A stretch of 64,000 nucleotides of DNA from Bdellovibrionales bacterium (GTDB lineage: Bacteria > Bdellovibrionota > Bdellovibrionia > Bdellovibrionales > Bdellovibrionaceae): positions 124,001-188,000 of the forward strand of contig JAFEAQ010000015.1 of NCBI GenBank assembly GCA_018266295.1, in the 5' to 3' direction. Made by a program: the position numbers and the translations under genes. Below are positions 63,005 to 64,000 of the stretch, piece after piece. The notes beneath the pieces were generated by a model. That model was given only the letters and a program-made list of their open reading frames with translations, was not told the origin of the DNA and made no database searches. Position 1 is the first letter of the stretch, and every line of letters starts with the position of its first letter.

Positions 63005-63868
63005 TTAGTGTTTTTTCAAAGCTTCAGAGATGTAAGAGATATTCGTTACATCTTCACCGCGGCAGCCATCCGCTGGGCAGCGATTGCTGACAGAGCATTT
63101 GTTAACACGGTCATAAACGAAATCGCTCTCGCCACGAACCAAGATACCAACAACTTGCAATGTGTTTTGATCAAAGACCGCAGAACCGGAATTACCGCCG
63201 TAAGTGTCCAGATTCGCCGTAAAAAACTCAGGTTTTGTACTACGAACAACGCCGTTGTCTGTGATTTTTGTCGGGATGCCGGATGGATGACCGATGGTTA
63301 CAACCGTGTCACCCACTGCCACCGGGTCTTTTGCCAAAGTCAAAATGCGGTGGCCGCGAACCGGGCGGTCCAACTTCACAAGAGCGTAATCTTGGGCACC
63401 AGTTTGTTCTCTTTCAAGAACCGCCTGACAACGATAGATTTCAGAGCTGCTCACGTTGTTTGGAGCTTGGCCTTGTTCAGACATTCTATAAGTAAATACA
63501 AAACTGCTTTGTGGGCAGCGAGCCGTATCAATACAGTGACCGGCAGTTGCAATCATATCATCGCCGACAAGGAAAGCCGAACAGAAGGCCCCCGAAGGTT
63601 CAGAGGCAAAACGCTCTGTACTGCAGAGACCGACCATCTTTTGAAAAGATTCCGCTTTAATGTCTGTCGTCCCGTCGCTTTTTGGTGTAAGGCTCGAATT
63701 ACGAACGACAGCCGCCGTGCTGTCAGCCACTTCGCGCACATCGGAACGACGAACCTGGAAGAACTCCTGGCGGTTGTCATCACCATAAATAACTTTATTT
63801 TGAATTTTAGCGATTGCGATTGGAGACAGGAAATAACAAAGGGCGACTACGAGAATTGCTTTGACCAC
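63005..63868 (-). CDS. Secreted trypsin-like serine protease
   Basis: A 287-residue S1-family protease. The signal peptide ends near AIAK (about residue 20). The catalytic triad is intact: His in TAGHC, Asp in QDYALVKL and Ser in GGNSGSAVF. Extra Cys residues (VGLCSTE, FCSAF, HCIDTARCP, YRCQ) suggest disulfides. The GTG at 63868 is preferred over the TTG before it because AGGAGG is 5 bases upstream. It resembles V8/trypsin-type secreted proteases of predatory bacteria. It is transcribed alone and ends in a strong terminator. Confidence 0.88.
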   Translation of the reverse strand: MVKAILVVALCYFLSPIAIAKIQNKVIYGDDNRQEFFQVRRSDVREVADSTAAVVRNSSLTPKSDGTTDIKAESFQKMVGLCSTERFASEPSGAFCSAFLVGDDMIATAGHCIDTARCPQSSFVFTYRMSEQGQAPNNVSSSEIYRCQAVLEREQTGAQDYALVKLDRPVRGHRILTLAKDPVAVGDTVVTIGHPSGIPTKITDNGVVRSTKPEFFTANLDTYGGNSGSAVFDQNTLQVVGILVRGESDFVYDRVNKCSVSNRCPADGCRGEDVTNISYISEALKKH

Positions 63869-63951
63869 CAAACCCTCCTGGTTTCTTCGAGAAAAAATGC
63901 TTCATGCATCTTTTTCTATTCTGAAAACAGAATTGTTCGAGGTCAAAAAAT

Positions 63952-64000
63952 TTAGTTCTTAGCTTGTGAATTCAAGACGTAAGCAAAGGCCGTTGCATAG
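63952..64000 (-). CDS. Possible 3' end of a gene entering from the right
   Basis: One minus-strand frame is open from the window edge to a TAA at 63952-63954 and reads TAFAYVLNSQAKN, a plausible C-terminus. Too short to assign. Confidence 0.25.
   Translation of the reverse strand, partial: YATAFAYVLNSQAKN

Noticed and set aside
63008-63955. A 315-codon open frame on the plus strand across the protease gene
   Set aside because: It is antisense to a protease with an intact catalytic triad, and has no ribosome site or plausible protein features.
1-64000. tRNA, rRNA, tmRNA or CRISPR loci
   Set aside because: No cloverleaf T-loop motif, rRNA-like stretch or spaced direct repeats could be found by eye in the gaps.

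Overview
The window looks like a chromosomal segment of a Gram-negative predatory-type bacterium close to Bdellovibrio (Bdellovibrionota). This is an inference from gene content: there is no rRNA or tRNA gene to confirm it. Pointers are the many secreted proteins and lipoproteins without clear homologues, TIGR02147-type regulators, a GYF/PilZ protein, a class I ribonucleotide reductase, a trypsin-like protease and the general base composition. Gene density is high and most genes sit in short operons with 1-8 base overlaps.

Layout. 1-6.6 kb: a small secreted protein, then a six-gene plus-strand operon (2OG-Fe(II) oxygenase, NMT1/THI5-type ABC importer, GNAT acetyltransferase, FAD oxidoreductase), then two small exported proteins on the minus strand. 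7-10 kb: an OmpA-type lipoprotein and a 504-residue secreted protein. 10.2-17.2 kb: the yceD-rpmF-fabH-fabD-fabG-acpP-fabF fatty-acid cluster (plsX missing from its usual place), then rpiB and glyA. 17.3-24.1 kb: an M23 lipoprotein, a cyclic-nucleotide-domain protein with a zinc ribbon, an outer-membrane barrel, a DedA protein, a lipoprotein, a patatin and a solute-binding protein. 24.1-29.2 kb: Kup with an FMN reductase, a GYF/PilZ protein, MnmD and a TIGR01212 radical SAM protein. 29.2-34.3 kb: nrdA and nrdB behind a long, structured leader, with an overlapping membrane-anchored binding-protein-like gene. 34.3-40.5 kb (minus strand): a lipoprotein, an HTTM protein with its partner, scpB, scpA, trpS and an M50 protease. 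40.7-52 kb: an acyl-CoA dehydrogenase, a family-5 binding protein, a small Cys/His protein, a lipoprotein, an SDR-QueD-pseudouridine synthase operon and a complete dipeptide-type ABC operon. 52-64 kb: an accessory, secretion-rich region with a FAM20C-like secreted kinase candidate, a solitary HUH/Y1 (RAYT-like) transposase, a DUF455 protein, YebC, a CARDB-GH71 glycosidase, a fibrinogen-like protein, two convergent TIGR02147 regulators, more secreted proteins and a trypsin-like protease.

How the parts work together. The housekeeping core covers fatty-acid elongation, deoxynucleotide supply, one-carbon metabolism, chromosome condensation and tRNA charging or modification. Around it are peptide and pyrimidine-type importers that suit a scavenging or predatory life, and secreted hydrolases and surface proteins. 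Three perfect GCCGATAA boxes lie just upstream of genes in the right direction and may mark a FliA (sigma-28) set. A GTCTCA/TGAGAC palindrome recurs upstream of four unrelated genes. Most functional names come from motif reading only; no database search was run.
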